Assembly (NCBI GenBank): GCA_017619985.1
Contig: JAFZRG010000201.1
Span: 1-13,866, forward strand
Source: Bacillota bacterium
GTDB lineage: Bacteria; Bacillota; Clostridia; Peptostreptococcales; Anaerovoracaceae
Direction: 5' to 3'
Length of the DNA stretch: 13,866 bases
Shown here: one piece after another, positions 12,354-13,866 of the stretch
Numbering within the stretch: the stretch's first letter is position 1
How the letters are laid out: each line of letters starts with the position of its first letter
Notes under the pieces: generated by a model
Told to the model about the DNA's origin: nothing
What the model saw: the letters and a program-made list of their open reading frames with translations, nothing else
The model's database searches: none
Program-made: the position numbers and the translations under genes

Positions 12354-13283
12354 ATGAAAAAAGTAGTCATCGCCGGCGCCGGCGTCATGGGCGCATCTCT
12401 CGCGCAGGTCTATGCGCTGGCGGATTATCAGGTCGTTCTGTACGACGTGATCGCAGCAGGGATCGAAAAGGGCAAGCACCTCGTCGATCTGAACCAGGAA
12501 ACGCTGGTCAATGAAGGCATCATTACGAAGGAACAGTCCGAAAAGGTCTATCAGCTGATCAGTTACACCATGGAAAAAGACGATTTCAAGGACTGCGATC
12601 TGGTCGTGGAATGCATCGTCGAGAGAATGGATATCAAGCAGAAGTTCTGGAAGGAAGTTTCCGAGATGGCGAAGGAAGATATCCTGCTTGCGTCCAACAC
12701 AAGCGGTCTTTCCATCACGGAGATCGCGACGGCGGTCAAAAATCCAGAACGCTTCATGGGTCAGCACTGGCTGAATCCGCCCCATCTTCTGCCGCTGTGC
12801 GAGATCATCAAGGGCGAAAAGACGAGCGAGGAGAACGTCGCAAAGATGCGTGAACTGGTCGCGGAATTGGGCAAAAGCCCGGTCGTCGTAAAAGATATCC
12901 AGGGCTTCCTGATCAACCGGATCCAGTTTGCAGTCCTCAGAGAGGCGCTGTACATCGTAGAGACCGGTGCTGCCACTTTCGAGGATATCGATACGGTACT
13001 GAAGGCCGGCATGGGTCTTCGCTATTCCGTGCTCGGCCCCTTCGGCGTAGCCGATCACGGCGGTTTGGACACGTTTGACCACATCAACAGCTATCTGAAT
13101 GCCGAACTGTGCGACTACAAGGAAGGCAACAAGATGCTCCACAAGATGGTCGAAGACGGCAAGCTCGGCGTCAAGAGCGGCTGCGGTTTCTACGACTATT
13201 CCGGCGATAAGGCCGATGCAGCGATCAAAGCGAGAGACAAGGCCTACATCGAACTGGCCAAGGTCCTCTATTTCAAGAAGTAA
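12354..13283 (+). CDS. 3-hydroxyacyl-CoA dehydrogenase-family protein, carnitine/gulonate dehydrogenase type
   Basis: A 309-residue NAD-dependent dehydrogenase. Residues 4-13 (VVIAGAGVMG) form the Rossmann GxGxxG and Asp31 at the end of the second strand favours NAD over NADP. The catalytic segment is GQHWLNPPHLLPLCEII with His138 and Glu150; the NPPxxxPLxE form is typical of L-carnitine dehydrogenase, L-gulonate 3-dehydrogenase and lambda-crystallin, which act on free hydroxy acids, while acyl-CoA enzymes usually have HxxNPVPxMxLVE. The C-terminal domain (QGFLINRIQFAVLREALYIVETGAATFEDID) is the usual helical dimer part, and LGVKSGCGFYDY is conserved. ATG 12354 follows AGGAGG at 12341-12346; an upstream ATG at 12330 has no such site. 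It probably makes the 3-keto acid that BKACE 2 cleaves. Confidence 0.92.
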   Translation: MKKVVIAGAGVMGASLAQVYALADYQVVLYDVIAAGIEKGKHLVDLNQETLVNEGIITKEQSEKVYQLISYTMEKDDFKDCDLVVECIVERMDIKQKFWKEVSEMAKEDILLASNTSGLSITEIATAVKNPERFMGQHWLNPPHLLPLCEIIKGEKTSEENVAKMRELVAELGKSPVVVKDIQGFLINRIQFAVLREALYIVETGAATFEDIDTVLKAGMGLRYSVLGPFGVADHGGLDTFDHINSYLNAELCDYKEGNKMLHKMVEDGKLGVKSGCGFYDYSGDKADAAIKARDKAYIELAKVLYFKK

Positions 13284-13302
13284 AGAGAATCAGGAGGCAT
13301 CC

Positions 13303-13866
13303 ATGAGAAGCGATTTAATGAAAAAAGGCGTTGACCGCATTCCGCACCGTTCGCTGTTCCGTGCGCTCGGCCTGACCGACGAAGAGCTGGAGCGTCCGAT
13401 CATCGGTATCGTCTGCGCCAAGAACGAGATCATCCCCGGCCACATGCATCTGGACAAGATCGCGGAAGCGGTCAAAACAGGCATCCGCATCGCGGGCGGA
13501 ACCCCGATAGAATTTCCAGCCATCGGTGTCTGTGACGGCATCGCGATGAACCACGAAGGCATGTTCTATTCGCTGCCTTCCAGAGAGCACATTGCGGACT
13601 CCGTCGAGCTGATGGCAAACGCGCATCCCTTTGACGGCCTGGTCTTCATCCCGAACTGCGATAAGAACGTGCCCGGTCTGCTGATGGCCGCCGCGCGCAT
13701 CAACGTCCCGACTATTTTCTGCTCGGGCGGTCCGATGCTCGCGGGTCACCTGCCGGACGGACGCCGCACCTGTCTGAGCCATATGTTCGAAGCGGTAGGC
13801 GCCTATCACGCCAACAAGATCGATGAAGCCGGTGTCCAGACCTATGTGGAAAACGCCTGCCCGTCC
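13303..13866 (+). CDS. Dihydroxy-acid dehydratase family protein (IlvD/Edd), N-terminal part, cut by window end
   Basis: The first 188 residues of an IlvD/Edd-family dehydratase, a family of about 550-600 residues that removes water from 2,3-dihydroxy acids with an iron-sulfur cluster. Visible motifs are HRSLFRALGLTDEEL, NEIIPGHMHLDKIAEAVK, IGVCDGIAMNHEGMFYSLPSREHIADS and IPNCDKNVPGLLMAAARINVPTIFCSGGPMLAG, with candidate cluster or metal residues Cys119 and Asp78-Asp120. The PGHMHL form resembles oxygen-sensitive 4Fe-4S members. By sequence it could be a genuine branched-chain biosynthetic IlvD, but its place 19 bases after the dehydrogenase, with AGGAGG at 13292-13297, in a LacI-controlled operon suggests a sugar- or hydroxy-acid dehydratase. 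The two cannot be told apart from this part alone. Confidence 0.9.
   Translation, partial: MRSDLMKKGVDRIPHRSLFRALGLTDEELERPIIGIVCAKNEIIPGHMHLDKIAEAVKTGIRIAGGTPIEFPAIGVCDGIAMNHEGMFYSLPSREHIADSVELMANAHPFDGLVFIPNCDKNVPGLLMAAARINVPTIFCSGGPMLAGHLPDGRRTCLSHMFEAVGAYHANKIDEAGVQTYVENACPS

Noticed and set aside
1..13866. CRISPR array, tRNA/rRNA genes, insertion sequences, phage or plasmid genes
   Set aside because: No regularly spaced repeats, cloverleaf, transposase or integrase motifs were found on reading both strands; all long frames are accounted for by metabolic, transport or regulatory genes.

Overview
The window looks like chromosomal DNA of a strictly anaerobic, moderately GC-rich member of the Clostridia (Bacillota). 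The grounds are the RapZ and WhiA homologues, strong AGGAGG-type ribosome binding sites, TTGACA/TATAAT-like promoters and an oxygen-defence set built on rubrerythrin and desulfoferrodoxin. I saw no RNA genes, insertion sequences, phage genes or CRISPR array.

Layout. (1) Positions 2-628 hold the C-terminal part of rapZ. (2) 704-1534 is a stand-alone beta-keto acid cleavage enzyme of the Kce type (BKACE 1), closed by a strong terminator. (3) 1751-4127 is a polar amino acid ABC importer: lipoprotein, hairpin, permease and ATPase. Its promoter carries three copies of a TGCATAAAA-type box resembling arginine-repressor sites. (4) 4180-6544 is a tight operon of whiA, an EamA-type transporter and a YgjP-like metalloprotein, joined by ATGA overlaps. 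The whiA promoter is placed so that the mRNA should be leaderless. (5) 6578-9131 is a redox and oxygen-defence block: flavin-reductase-like protein (-), NimA-like flavin/heme-split-barrel protein (+), rubrerythrin (+), desulfoferrodoxin (+) and a second small split-barrel protein (-). (6) 9275-13866 is a LacI-controlled catabolic locus: the regulator with its own terminator, then a promoter with two matching inverted operators. Behind it lie a xylose-isomerase-like TIM barrel protein, a second BKACE, a dehydrogenase of the carnitine/gulonate dehydrogenase type, and an IlvD/Edd-family dehydratase that runs off the window.

The most interesting part is region 6. The dehydrogenase has the HxxNPPxxxPLxE signature of enzymes that oxidise free 3-hydroxy acids rather than CoA esters. 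A BKACE cleaves free 3-keto acids with acetyl-CoA to give acetoacetate and a new acyl-CoA. Together with an isomerase/epimerase-like protein and a dehydratase of a family that includes sugar-acid dehydratases, this suggests an inducible pathway for an unidentified hydroxy or sugar acid. The substrate cannot be read from the sequence. BKACE 2 lacks the glutamate that BKACE 1 has at the position linked with amino-group binding, so the two BKACEs probably act on different substrates.

A second oddity is that rapZ and whiA, normally neighbours around yvcK (glmR), are here separated by BKACE 1 and the amino acid importer, with no yvcK between them.
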